Shown: positions 1 to 6,686 of the stretch, piece after piece
Layout of the letters: each line of letters begins with the position of its first letter
Position numbering within the stretch: the first letter of the stretch is position 1
Origin: a virus
Strand: one strand, 5' to 3'
Virus record (IMG/VR): IMGVR_UViG_3300021440_000093
Span: 1 to 29,471 of that record
Length of the DNA: 29,471 bases
Notes under the pieces: model-generated
The model's database searches: none
Seen by the model: only the letters and a program-made list of their open reading frames with translations
What the model was told of the DNA's origin: nothing
Program-made: the position numbers and the translations under genes

Positions 1-211
1 AAATTTCAACTGGTGTATATGGTCATGAATTTACTCGTAGCACTCCACTTCATTTGACTGCTGGAACTACTTATAGATTCTTGGTAGGTATTCCTCATAG
101 CAATAACGATATGCTAGTTCAGTATAATACACCTTCTGTACCTAAGAATTTGCATCTATTTGAAAGTGGTTATAATGTATCTCAATGGGTTACATATAGC
201 AGAGCAAATAA
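1..211. repeat. Terminal redundancy, left copy
   Basis: This segment recurs at 29261-29471 in the same orientation. By eye the only difference is at position 86 (A here, C at 29346), which changes GTA to GTC, both valine, in the tail-fibre frame. The repeat lies inside a coding sequence and has no visible pac or cos signature. It is most simply the overlap of a circular assembly from a circularly permuted or circular genome. A true short terminal repeat cannot be excluded. The mismatch may be strain variation or a sequencing error. Confidence 0.95.
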
Positions 212-266
212 TGTTCAAGGTGTAGACTTCTTAATCAAAGATGCTAATCACGAATGGAGAATTTAA
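1..266 (+). CDS. Tail fibre protein, C-terminal end (continues from 29471)
   Basis: This is the 3' end of the fibre gene that starts at 26794. The frame enters open at base 1 and stops with TAA at 264-266. After removing the 211-base overlap, the joined gene is 2733 nt (910 residues). The in-window ATG at 54 is internal, not a start. The last residues unique to this end follow YSRAN and finish NHEWRI. They are part of a beta-rich receptor-binding-type C-terminal region in which no catalytic motif is recognisable. The next gene starts two bases after the stop. Confidence 0.9.
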   Translation, partial: ISTGVYGHEFTRSTPLHLTAGTTYRFLVGIPHSNNDMLVQYNTPSVPKNLHLFESGYNVSQWVTYSRANNVQGVDFLIKDANHEWRI

Positions 267-267
267 T

Positions 268-1104
268 ATGGCAAAGATGAATAAAGTCGCAGTTAATTTA
301 GCACAGGATTTCACTGATGCAGAGAAAGCACAGGCCAGAGCTAACATTGGTGCTGTTGGCGCAAGCGACATACCTGAAATTATACGTACTGATATTTCTG
401 CAAGTGAATACGATGTTGACACCCTGAAATTTCAGGCTCAGTCAGTAAATACCGCAATAGTCAAATGCGATAACGCAGAACTTGGTTCTACCGTTCCAGT
501 ACCTGCCTTGGCAACCGATGAAGGCAAAGTACCTGTTGCCTACTACCGTGATGGCCGTAAATACTTCATACTTGAACGTTATAAAGATCCTAGAATTCCT
601 GATTCAGCGTCCGCTGATTATCGTAAAGTATTGACCGTGGATTCTCACGGTAATGCAACATGGCAACTGCCAATCGCAGGTGATTCTGATGTAGGTGTGT
701 ATGAATTCACAGTAACTAAAGTTCTTGACGGAACAGGAACGCAACTTTGGAATGGCCAAGGTCTAACATCAGCCGACATTAGTGAGTCATTCGTCAACTG
801 CACAGATGAGACTTGCCCTGTACATATCATATTGGACGACTATGGCCGATTGGTTACTAGCTTGGCTACAGGTTATGATTCTATTACCTGCGAATCTCAC
901 ACTTTCGTATCGCCAAATGCTAATTTCGCAACTGAACTTGGAATGTGGGGATTTGATGACCTATGCCAAGTAGTTGCTGGTATGAACAGAACCTGGTATT
1001 TGACTCATGGTTCTTCACTTGACCAGAATGGTATTCGTTCTACTACAGAGACATTGAAGAGCGGTACATTAACTATCAAATTTGATTTCGTCTTCAATGT
1101 ATAA
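268..1104 (+). CDS. Tail fibre-like / appendage protein
   Basis: The gene encodes 278 residues. I chose ATG 268 because it lies just after the TAA of the fibre gene and has GGAGA upstream; the longer frame from 241 overlaps that gene without a better ribosome site. Residues 16-30 carry the TDAEKAQARANIGAV motif, which recurs near the N-terminus or in shaft segments of many phage tail fibres and appendages. The rest is rich in Thr, Ser, Asp and Gly and probably beta-structured, with no enzyme signature. Its position right after the main fibre suggests a second fibre component, adaptor or fibre-tip protein. The fibre assignment is moderately sure; its exact place in the virion is inference. Confidence 0.65.
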   Translation: MAKMNKVAVNLAQDFTDAEKAQARANIGAVGASDIPEIIRTDISASEYDVDTLKFQAQSVNTAIVKCDNAELGSTVPVPALATDEGKVPVAYYRDGRKYFILERYKDPRIPDSASADYRKVLTVDSHGNATWQLPIAGDSDVGVYEFTVTKVLDGTGTQLWNGQGLTSADISESFVNCTDETCPVHIILDDYGRLVTSLATGYDSITCESHTFVSPNANFATELGMWGFDDLCQVVAGMNRTWYLTHGSSLDQNGIRSTTETLKSGTLTIKFDFVFNV

Positions 1105-1118
1105 GGAAGGTTAATATC

Positions 1119-1475
1119 ATGGAAGCAGCATTAACAGCAATTATAGCAGCTATGCCAGCGGCGGCACTACCTATCGTGGTGACCGTCCTTGGCCTTGGCT
1201 TCATCTATTGGAAGATTCAGAGCCAACGCAAGGTTACGAAAGATGAACGTGACACAGACTCCCAGTCTATACATGATAAGCTCTTGACTCATGATTTCAA
1301 GATTTCCGAACTTCAAGGTATCGTAAATCTTCATCGTGATAAGCTTGACAGTATAGATAAGCAGCTGGGAATCGTTAACCAAGAACTCGTGAAGTTGAAC
1401 ATTCAAGTTGAACATCTTGCTAAGGCACTTGAACGTCAGAATGAAATTATGCTTAAGCAGCTGGATAGGAAATAG
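1119..1475 (+). CDS. Membrane-anchored coiled-coil protein (holin- or spanin-like candidate)
   Basis: The gene encodes 118 residues, preceded by AAGGAAGG. Residues about 5-31 form one strongly hydrophobic, Ala/Leu/Val-rich helix ending in FIYW. A charged linker follows, and from about residue 45 to the end there are heptad-like leucines and isoleucines predicting a long coiled coil. One N-terminal membrane helix with a charged coiled coil is the architecture of XhlA-type haemolysin proteins and some inner-membrane spanins or class II/III holins. Downstream genes (DUF5675, DUF1353) are often found in lysis regions, which supports a lysis role. No family-specific motif decides between holin, spanin or structural anchor. 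Confidence 0.5.
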   Translation: MEAALTAIIAAMPAAALPIVVTVLGLGFIYWKIQSQRKVTKDERDTDSQSIHDKLLTHDFKISELQGIVNLHRDKLDSIDKQLGIVNQELVKLNIQVEHLAKALERQNEIMLKQLDRK

Positions 1476-1483
1476 GAGAGATT

Positions 1484-2065
1484 ATGTTCGTTGGTGATAT
1501 AAAGAAATCAGACTTGCCAATTATACCGATAGACAGCACGGATAATAGTGATGCTGTTAGATGGAAGACACTGTATAACATGAGCATCATGGGTGTGGAT
1601 GAACCAGTTATAGAAAGAATCATGAATGAATATGATAAAGATTATAGACATACTCATCCAACACCAAATGCATGGCAGAAATATCTATATAAGCGTGGAT
1701 GGGATGATTATTCTCTTAATAGCAATTATAACATTGCTCCAGACGATTCGCTATTCATGGTGAACAGTGTCCCAGGACATCATAGCACCAATGTGGAACT
1801 TTATAAGTATATGACTGATAGAGGAGATGATTTCCTTGGAAGAAATGAATTCTATGAGTATTATCCTAAATTGGGCAGCGGAAATTATAGTCCAGAGCCA
1901 CTTGAATACCCAGGTAATGAAGCTGGTTACTTCAACTACTTGGATTCAATTTCCTTTGGTGATGATGCTTTCAATAGAAAGAATACTAAGGACCAGCCTA
2001 AAGATAAAGAAAGAGCTGCTCTGTATCAGTATTGGAAATCACGCAAGTATGGTAAGGAGAAATAA
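1484..2065 (+). CDS. Unknown phage protein, paralogue 1 of a tandem pair
   Basis: The gene encodes 193 residues; AGGAGAG lies just upstream of ATG 1484. It is acidic and very rich in Tyr, Asp and Asn. It shares three blocks with the next gene: PIDSTDN (residues 15-21), a central PG-E--YFNYLDSI block, and a C-terminal ERA-LYQYWK--KYGK block. The copies are therefore a tandem duplication that has diverged. This copy is longer because of an insertion between the first and second blocks. No signal peptide, membrane helix or known catalytic motif is visible. It sits between the membrane protein and micro-ORFs of the tail/lysis operon. Function unknown. Confidence 0.8.
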   Translation: MFVGDIKKSDLPIIPIDSTDNSDAVRWKTLYNMSIMGVDEPVIERIMNEYDKDYRHTHPTPNAWQKYLYKRGWDDYSLNSNYNIAPDDSLFMVNSVPGHHSTNVELYKYMTDRGDDFLGRNEFYEYYPKLGSGNYSPEPLEYPGNEAGYFNYLDSISFGDDAFNRKNTKDQPKDKERAALYQYWKSRKYGKEK

Positions 2066-2067
2066 TA

Positions 2068-2517
2068 ATGTTCAGAGGAAATCGAACACCTGATGACTTA
2101 TCGCCGATTGACAGCACCGATAATGCTGAGCAGCGAGCCGTTAAGTCTGCGTGGAACCTCAGTCGTTATGGTACATCATGGCCTGAAATTCTTAAAGCAG
2201 TTGAGAAAGCAGAGAAAGATGAATTCGTTGATGACTCATTGCAGTATATCGTAAATCAGGAAAGATGGTATGACGATAGAGACTTCAATGATTATGATAG
2301 ACGCGACATTATGTATGACGGTTATCTCGTACCTTCTAAGCAAGGTCCATATTATCTTAATGGATTTGAGATGTGGCCTGGGTCAGAACGTTCATATTTC
2401 AACTATCTTGACTCTATTGCAGAACATCCGCTTGATAATGGCACAGATGAAGAACATCCAATAAATGAACGTGCAAGACTATATCAGTATTGGAAAGCAA
2501 TGAAGTACGGCAAATGA
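2068..2517 (+). CDS. Unknown phage protein, paralogue 2 of a tandem pair
   Basis: The gene encodes 149 residues and starts two bases after the preceding stop, with AAGGAG upstream inside the previous gene. It shares PIDSTDN (13-19), PGSERSYFNYLDSI and a C-terminal ERARLYQYWKAMKYGK block with paralogue 1. The conserved aromatic/basic tail is the strongest family mark and may be a packaging or binding peptide. Its stop overlaps the next start (ATGA), implying translational coupling to the following micro-ORF. I recognise no characterised family. Confidence 0.8.
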   Translation: MFRGNRTPDDLSPIDSTDNAEQRAVKSAWNLSRYGTSWPEILKAVEKAEKDEFVDDSLQYIVNQERWYDDRDFNDYDRRDIMYDGYLVPSKQGPYYLNGFEMWPGSERSYFNYLDSIAEHPLDNGTDEEHPINERARLYQYWKAMKYGK

Positions 2518-2594
2518 TGACATTACTATTCATAGCGATGGTGTTAACTTTAGGCGCATGGTTCTTTGACCCAAAGGATTGGAACGGCAAATAA
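2517..2594 (+). CDS. 25-residue membrane micro-protein
   Basis: ATG at 2517 overlaps the TGA of the upstream gene (ATGA), and the TAA overlaps the next ATG (TAATG). The peptide begins MTLLFIAMVLTLGAWFF and ends with a short polar tail DPKDWNGK, so it is essentially one membrane helix. There is no separate Shine-Dalgarno; translation would depend on coupling. Start/stop overlap on both sides and an uninterrupted hydrophobic helix argue for a real gene. A role in lysis or the membrane is inferred from the neighbours only. Confidence 0.5.
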   Translation: MTLLFIAMVLTLGAWFFDPKDWNGK

Positions 2595-2743
2595 TGGACA
2601 TAGCGATGGACATTTCTAAAGATAATCTAAATCTCATTTATTCATTAAGACAGTATATCGCAAAGAATATACTGTCTTTATCACCTGAAGAACTAAAGAT
2701 GTTCGAGAATATAGAAAGGAGATTGAAGAATGCAGAATACTGA
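2594..2743 (+). CDS. 49-residue helical micro-protein
   Basis: ATG 2594 overlaps the TAA of the membrane micro-protein, and the TGA at 2741-2743 lies inside the next gene. The product is predicted mostly helical: a polar N-terminus, then LIYSLRQYIAKNIL, then SPEELKMFENIERRLK. No family is recognised. The AAAGGAG that serves the next gene lies inside this one, so the three small genes are tightly packed and probably co-translated. Confidence 0.45.
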   Translation: MDIAMDISKDNLNLIYSLRQYIAKNILSLSPEELKMFENIERRLKNAEY

Positions 2744-2912
2744 ACATGATGAGTTAACTAAGGAACAGCTAGGAGAAGGCGTTCCATTTGAAAGAATAAG
2801 ACGTATTACAGGATATTTGGTTGGCACATTGGAAAGATTCAATGATGGCAAAGCTGCGGAAGTAAATGACAGGATGAATGATCATGGAAGAACAGAGGAC
2901 TATCATAGTTGA
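2730..2912 (+). CDS. Stand-alone NrdD-type glycyl-radical domain protein
   Basis: The gene encodes 60 residues, with ribosome site AAAGGAG at a good distance. Residues 24-48 contain RRITGY followed by ERFNDGKAAEVNDR, then a DHG. This matches the C-terminal glycyl-radical segment of anaerobic ribonucleoside-triphosphate reductase NrdD (a GY pair in an R-x-x-G-Y context, followed by FN-GK--E---R). Gly28 would be the radical site. The catalytic barrel and the zinc-binding cysteines of full-length NrdD (about 600-700 residues) are absent. By analogy with YfiD/GrcA, which supplies a fresh glycyl-radical domain to damaged pyruvate formate-lyase, it may repair or modulate the host reductase. That role is inference; the motif resemblance is direct. 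Confidence 0.7.
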   Translation: MQNTEHDELTKEQLGEGVPFERIRRITGYLVGTLERFNDGKAAEVNDRMNDHGRTEDYHS

Positions 2913-3270
2913 CCACGATTTATACCTGAGAAATCTCAGTAGAATTTACGTAGACGATGAATTTATATGCTACGGGCTTGATCCGTGCATTCTAAGCCCG
3001 GGTTGCTACTCAGTCGAGTGTAATTACAGTCCTAAGTTCAAGAGGATTCTACCGCTATTCTACATGACTGGAAAGTATAGTGAATTTCCAGCATCAAGAG
3101 GCTTACGAATTCACGCAGGCAATACTTTGAAGGACAGCCAAGGATGTATCTTAGTGGGTATGAAGTATCAAGTTGATACAGAAGGCAACGTTACATTGGT
3201 AGACAGCAAGGTTGCTCTTGATAAATTGATGAACGAAATAGGAGGGAAGTTACATGGCATCATTCTGTAA
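2884..3270 (+). CDS. DUF5675 family protein, possible lysis-related
   Basis: The product has 128 residues from ATG 2884; an ATG at 2878 is also in frame but lies only 3 bases from AGGA, while 2884 lies 9 bases away. The fold-typical elements of DUF5675 are present: a compact beta-rich N-terminal half, PGCYSVE, a SPKF motif, RIHAGN (75-80) and GCILVG (87-92). The H-x-GN ... GC arrangement resembles the L,D-transpeptidase His/Cys pair, so peptidoglycan action is possible, but biochemical function in the family is not established to my knowledge. It overlaps both neighbouring genes. It is the best candidate in this genome for cell-wall activity, since no classical endolysin is recognisable. Confidence 0.7.
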   Translation: MEEQRTIIVDHDLYLRNLSRIYVDDEFICYGLDPCILSPGCYSVECNYSPKFKRILPLFYMTGKYSEFPASRGLRIHAGNTLKDSQGCILVGMKYQVDTEGNVTLVDSKVALDKLMNEIGGKLHGIIL

Positions 3271-3691
3271 CATATTGCATCACAGCGATGTATGCAACGC
3301 AGAGAAAGTCAACGGACTTTATGTATTGAAGTCCCCTGTGTTCATTGACTTTATGTATAATGGGGCTCTATTCAGAATAAAGGTTGATAAAGGAGCGATG
3401 ACAGACGGTCTATCGGTTCCTAAGATATTCCGATGGTATCTGCCTGACTGGAATGACAGCAACCCGCTCTATAACATAGCAGGTATATGTCATGATGGCG
3501 CATACGGTTCTGAGCTGCTTGCAAAGGATGTAGCCGACGAACTGTTCTATCAAGGATTGGTCAAAGCAGGCATCTCGAAGTCAAAGGCAACTGTAGCAAA
3601 GTGGGCAGTTGAACATCTTGCTGGACTGCATTATGGCCGAAAGAACGACGATTATGATATTGCTCCGTATGTGTCGGTCACTGCCGTGTAG
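3254..3691 (+). CDS. DUF1353 family protein
   Basis: The gene encodes 145 residues and starts inside the preceding gene, with the strong site GGAGGGAAG. TDGLSVP (50-56) and CHDGAYG (79-85), followed by a helix with AxxVADELFYQGL, are the hallmark blocks of DUF1353. This small phage family is usually found near lysis or tail genes and has no firmly known function. It is the last gene of the rightward tail/lysis operon and is followed by a bidirectional terminator. Confidence 0.75.
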   Translation: MASFCNILHHSDVCNAEKVNGLYVLKSPVFIDFMYNGALFRIKVDKGAMTDGLSVPKIFRWYLPDWNDSNPLYNIAGICHDGAYGSELLAKDVADELFYQGLVKAGISKSKATVAKWAVEHLAGLHYGRKNDDYDIAPYVSVTAV

Positions 3692-3795
3692 AATGATGAT
3701 AGAAGAGGCGTAGCATCATTTAATAATGTAGTAATGGAAATATATTGGTATGGGCTAAAGAGTCTTAGAATGCAAATATGGCCCAAATATAAGGA

Positions 3796-3829
3796 AAGAC
3801 CCCGAGCAGCACATCTGCAGCGGGGTCTT
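3796..3829. terminator. Bidirectional intrinsic terminator
   Basis: AAGACCCCG at 3796-3804 pairs with CGGGGTCTT at 3821-3829, with an extra GCAG/CTGC inner stem. It stands between the convergent genes ending at 3691 and 3849 and can serve both strands. The 3' tracts are TCTTAA rightward and TCTTTCC leftward; there is no run of four T, in line with the genome-wide absence of TTTT. Confidence 0.8.
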
Positions 3830-3848
3830 AATTCATTGAAGTGAATTA

Positions 3849-4202
3849 TTAGACTTTAAATTTGCCCAGACGATTATGGTTACCCATCTGGGACTGGGAC
3901 ATCTTTCTCCTAGTAACATCTGATACAGTCCTGCAGTTATTGCTCATAGCGACACGCATATTCCTTATTCGTGCGGCACCGCCAAATCTGCTATCATAAT
4001 AGTCATGAACTGCATCGTGTATTGAACGTCCCGTATACTCTTTATTACATTGAAAGCGGTTAGCAACCTTCTTAATGGCGTTCGTCACAGGCATGGGAAT
4101 TGGGTCGTCTTCAAAGACCGAGTCAAGATATTCCTCAACGACTGTGTAGTCAATAGCCTTACTATAGAGATGATTGCGTCTGCTTTGCTTGATGTCTGCC
4201 AT
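3849..4202 (-). CDS. Small basic protein of unknown function
   Basis: The product has 117 residues from ATG 4202, chosen because GGAGGAAAT lies immediately upstream; the longer frame would need a TTG at about 4238. It begins MADIKQSRRNHLYSK and ends NRLGKFKV; it is Arg/Lys/Asn-rich with helical segments and no membrane helix. The frame overlaps the upstream membrane-protein gene by 41 bases, implying coupling. Basic charge would fit nucleic-acid binding, but no family motif is recognised. Last gene of the leftward operon. Confidence 0.65.
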   Translation of the reverse strand: MADIKQSRRNHLYSKAIDYTVVEEYLDSVFEDDPIPMPVTNAIKKVANRFQCNKEYTGRSIHDAVHDYYDSRFGGAARIRNMRVAMSNNCRTVSDVTRRKMSQSQMGNHNRLGKFKV

Positions 4203-4380
4203 ATTTCCTCCGAAGTGGCTTGATGATAAATCTTTCAATTAAGGAGTATATGACGAGCAGCCAAGCTAAAGCGACTAAGCCGCAAATAACATAAGTAATT
4301 GCTGCTGCGATTGAAGGAGCAAAGATGACACATAAGATTAGGACTGCTCCGACGATAAATTGAAGTAAATTATTTGACAT
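4162..4380 (-). CDS. Small two-helix membrane protein (holin candidate)
   Basis: The product has 72 residues from ATG 4380, set by AAAGGAG 8 bases upstream; an upstream in-frame start at 4434 is less likely since it would overlap the promoter. Residues about 6-27 and 29-49 are two hydrophobic stretches separated by a short PS/Ala segment. A basic C-terminal tail (KPLRRKYGRHQAK) follows. Two helices and a positively charged cytoplasmic tail fit a class II holin, but its place in the leftward, probably early, replication operon also fits a membrane anchor or superinfection-exclusion protein. No sequence family recognised. Confidence 0.6.
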   Translation of the reverse strand: MSNNLLQFIVGAVLILCVIFAPSIAAAITYVICGLVALAWLLVIYSLIERFIIKPLRRKYGRHQAKQTQSSL

Positions 4381-4405
4381 AGTGTAACTCCTTTGATTTA
4401 TGTTA

Positions 4406-4434
4406 AATATAATAAATTTAAGGCGATCTGGCAA
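4406..4434 (-). promoter_or_regulatory. Sigma70-type promoter for the membrane/basic protein pair
   Basis: On the minus strand TTGCCA (4434-4429), a 17-base spacer and TATATT (4411-4406) differ from the consensus hexamers by one base each. The start would fall near 4399, giving a short leader with AAAGGAG before ATG 4380. This is the cleanest host-type promoter I see. The 14 bases AAATATAATAAATT (4405-4418, plus strand) recur exactly at 6876-6889. Confidence 0.7.
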
Positions 4435-4468
4435 TAGTTGAACAGATAATTCTTTCTATATAAGAAAT

Positions 4469-4500
4469 GCGCCCGTTCGGCGTGAAGCTTAGTAGGGCGC
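4469..4500 (-). terminator. Hairpin terminator after the GIY-YIG gene
   Basis: GCGCCC at 4469-4474 pairs with GGGCGC at 4495-4500. On the minus strand the hairpin is followed by ATTTCTTATATAG. A competing inner pairing CGCC/GGCG is possible. It lies between the stop at 4521 and the promoter at 4434, where a terminator is expected, but the T-tract is weak. Confidence 0.5.
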
Positions 4501-4520
4501 GGTGTCATCGGAGGATAATG

Positions 4521-5222
4521 CTAAATTTCTATAGGATATTTATTACGCCAGTATTTCTTCCAGATTTCAGTAACTTCTGGAACTTCATTATATAGCTCAG
4601 AGCAATACGATTCGTCTACTTTCTGCTGCCCTAAGTTATTATCAACAGACTTATAGGCGGAGCATTTCATTTGAAGAATTGCTTCATCTAGTTCCATAGT
4701 CTGCGTTCTCTTGAGGTCAACTATGTCAATTTGCGTGTTATACTTTGACTGAAGTTCCTCTTTACGGCGTGTAATATCATTCGTGAGTCCTATCTTATAC
4801 TTTCCTTTGATTCTCAACAGATAAATGTAACCAGGGCGTGATTGGATAGGCTCAAATGATGCTAGACGCCTCATTATATCTTCTCTAATATAATGCCTAT
4901 TTGGACTATCAAATGACGTTAGAAGACGTTCTAAGATGGTTAGAATGAGCTTATCAGAAAGGTTGACTGTTAATGAAATAATGCAACTTTCAGTTATCCA
5001 CGGCTTGAATACTTCGTGGAATGTTCGCTGCAAATGTCTGCATTCATCATAGTCTTTACAGTCAATGAATAATTGACGTGAAGTATCTCTTGACATACCA
5101 ACCCACTTCTGAAATACTCCTTCACGATATTTCCTAGAGTATTCTGAATGGTTACCAATCTGTGTGAATATCAACGTCCTATCTGCGCATTTAATGAAAT
5201 TTACGAATAATGTATTATACAT
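4521..5222 (-). CDS. GIY-YIG nuclease domain protein (T5orf172/MUG113-like)
   Basis: The gene encodes 233 residues; AAGGGGAT precedes ATG 5222. The N-terminal 125 residues are not recognised. Residues 131-153 contain GYIYLLRIKGKYKIG and then LTNDITRR, the GIY-YIG core with the Y-x-IG and following Arg that characterise the T5orf172/MUG113 branch. A Glu-containing helix after residue 170 (MELDEAILQMK) may carry the metal-binding Glu. Such proteins include stand-alone phage nucleases; substrate is unknown here. It has its own TATAAATA-type promoter and sits next to the primase, so roles in host-DNA breakdown, mobility or genome protection are all open. Confidence 0.75.
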   Translation of the reverse strand: MYNTLFVNFIKCADRTLIFTQIGNHSEYSRKYREGVFQKWVGMSRDTSRQLFIDCKDYDECRHLQRTFHEVFKPWITESCIISLTVNLSDKLILTILERLLTSFDSPNRHYIREDIMRRLASFEPIQSRPGYIYLLRIKGKYKIGLTNDITRRKEELQSKYNTQIDIVDLKRTQTMELDEAILQMKCSAYKSVDNNLGQQKVDESYCSELYNEVPEVTEIWKKYWRNKYPIEI

Positions 5223-5238
5223 GTGATTTATCCCCTTA

Positions 5239-5255
5239 GACGTAGTATTTATAAT
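5239..5255 (-). promoter_or_regulatory. Late-type promoter motif TATAAATA, minus strand
   Basis: The minus strand reads ATTATAAATACTACGTC, identical over 17 bases to the plus strand at 7208-7224. TATAAATA covers 5253-5246 and there is no convincing -35 hexamer. It lies 17-33 bases upstream of the GIY-YIG start codon. TATAAATA is the consensus of T4 late promoters read by the small sigma gp55; a sigma-like protein is encoded at 26217-26702. Function is inference from motif, position and repetition. Confidence 0.6.
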
Positions 5256-5296
5256 CTTTACCTAATGAATTTCTCTTGATTTGATGATATTTCCTC

Positions 5297-5368
5297 AGTA
5301 TCACTTATTTCTCATTTGATATAATAATGGAATAGATAGAATATATTATTTGGGAAATAAGTGATACT
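5297..5368 (+). repeat. 72-bp palindromic element, copy A
   Basis: Terminal arms AGTATCACTTATTTC (5297-5311) and its perfect complement (5354-5368) flank an AT-rich core containing ATATAATAATGGAATAGAT. The same element occurs at 7114-7185 (same orientation) and 22766-22837 (inverted). In this copy both arms carry the ATT variant where copy B carries TCT, so pairing is kept. It lies between the primase and the GIY-YIG gene. Confidence 0.9.
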
Positions 5369-5376
5369 TAATCTCA

Positions 5377-6663
5377 TTAAATACGAATAATCTTAATGGC
5401 ATTTCGAGAACAGTAATTCTTTATTGCAGCAGTTACCTTATCTTTAGGTATTTCCACAGTGTTATCAACTACATTATATCCTTCAAGGCATTTGCCCTTG
5501 CTTCTTTGCTTCACAGTAGCAAATACGATGTTATAGTCAAGTCTCTTGATGTATGCAACTGCTCTATAGTAATTGATGTAATTCATATCGCAAATTTCAC
5601 GAAGTTCGTCTTTATCATCAAATACCACAGTCTTTGCATCAACCAAATGAGCATTGATGATTGATGAACATACTGCAGGCAGCAACTGTCTTGACTTATA
5701 CTGACGCTTTGATGACTTGAAGTAAGGCTCAAGGACGGAGCAAATATCTTCAAATGATTTATCCATCAGTATGTCCCACTTATTATCAAAGAAGCGTCTT
5801 ACACCTTTGAAGTCTTGGCTTTCACAGAATTCTTCAGGCTTCATCACCGATGTCTTTACAGCCCAGTCAAATGTATCAAGGAAATCAAATTTAGACCATC
5901 CTTCATTGAATACGTGATTGAGATAAAGAACTCTCATCAATATCTTTGCTCCAAATATCATGCACCAGTTATAACGATGTCCTTCTTTGATCTTCTTCAT
6001 ACGGCCACATGTCATTGAAGGCAATATGACGTCAAATCTCTTATCTTCTTCAATAGTCAATAGATTATGCTTGCGGCAATAATCGGCTGAATTCATTGAT
6101 GGTCTAATCTTTACCTCTTTATCAACATAGAATTTAGGCTGTGTATCCTTCTTAACCCACTTCCAAAGGCGTCTTGAGTTATCAAGGATATATGATGTCT
6201 TGCTGTTAACCGATGAACCAAAGAAGCATTGATAGAAATTTGCTGCGTTCTTATCTAGGACTAGCACATCACAGCGACCACAGACCAATTTATGCAATTT
6301 CTCGTGTTCAGCCTCAAGAACGTCCTTATATTCATCAATAGTGATGGTTCTATGTAAATTGACCAATACATGGAACTTCAAAGGATTATTTGAGGCACTG
6401 TAAGATACTCTGTAATCTGGGTTATCTTTGGTCTTCTCAATCACGGTAGCAATGTTGACGGTTGATTCGTCATAATCAAGAGCAACGAAGTCGGTCTTAT
6501 CGCCGATACGTCCGATGATGCAGCCACAGTCAAGCAGATCGGCTGCTTCATCAAATGTCATATTCTTAAGATACACTGAATGTTCAGTGTTGCATTCACG
6601 CTTATCGTTCTTAGCATCATCTTTATTGATGTGCGTGATGGCGATATACTGTATGTTATTCAT
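5377..6663 (-). CDS. Archaeo-eukaryotic-type primase / replication initiator
   Basis: The gene encodes 428 residues. The N-terminal 140 residues carry the three AEP motifs: FVALDYDES with D63 and D65 (metal ligands), KFH with H98 (nucleotide binding), and VLVLDKN with D137 (third acidic residue). AEP primases of phages and plasmids make primers and sometimes act as primase-polymerases. The C-terminal 250 residues are helical and not recognised; they may be a DNA-binding or initiator module. No helicase, DNA polymerase or ligase is seen in the genome, so this is the sole replication gene and must recruit host machinery. Start ATG 6663 has only a weak AGGA 10 bases upstream. The leader contains a 16-bp hairpin whose loop can pair next to this ribosome site. 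The primase assignment rests on motifs only. Confidence 0.7.
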   Translation of the reverse strand: MNNIQYIAITHINKDDAKNDKRECNTEHSVYLKNMTFDEAADLLDCGCIIGRIGDKTDFVALDYDESTVNIATVIEKTKDNPDYRVSYSASNNPLKFHVLVNLHRTITIDEYKDVLEAEHEKLHKLVCGRCDVLVLDKNAANFYQCFFGSSVNSKTSYILDNSRRLWKWVKKDTQPKFYVDKEVKIRPSMNSADYCRKHNLLTIEEDKRFDVILPSMTCGRMKKIKEGHRYNWCMIFGAKILMRVLYLNHVFNEGWSKFDFLDTFDWAVKTSVMKPEEFCESQDFKGVRRFFDNKWDILMDKSFEDICSVLEPYFKSSKRQYKSRQLLPAVCSSIINAHLVDAKTVVFDDKDELREICDMNYINYYRAVAYIKRLDYNIVFATVKQRSKGKCLEGYNVVDNTVEIPKDKVTAAIKNYCSRNAIKIIRI

Positions 6664-6666
6664 AGG

Positions 6667-6674
6667 CGTCCATT
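6667..6674 (+). repeat. CGTCCATT site 1, overlapping the primase ribosome site
   Basis: CGTCCATT at 6667-6674 recurs at 6767-6774, exactly 100 bp away, and its complement AATGGACG lies in the hairpin loop at 6708-6715. In the primase mRNA this site is AAUGGACG right after AGGA, so the hairpin loop could base-pair here and mask translation start. Confidence 0.6.
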
Positions 6675-6686
6675 CCTAATAATAAA

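Noticed and set aside
3858-3865. GCAAATTT copy on the minus strand at the end of the basic-protein gene
   Set aside because: It encodes Lys-Phe within GKFKV and is most simply a coding coincidence.
4469-4500. GC-rich hairpin as a second tRNA or small RNA
   Set aside because: No D, anticodon or T arms can be drawn; a terminator explains it better.
4994-5004. TTATCCACG, close to a DnaA box
   Set aside because: Single copy inside the GIY-YIG coding sequence, one mismatch, no clustering.
5297-5368. 72-bp element as CRISPR repeat or transposon end
   Set aside because: Copies are kilobases apart, there are no spacers, no transposase and no visible target duplication.
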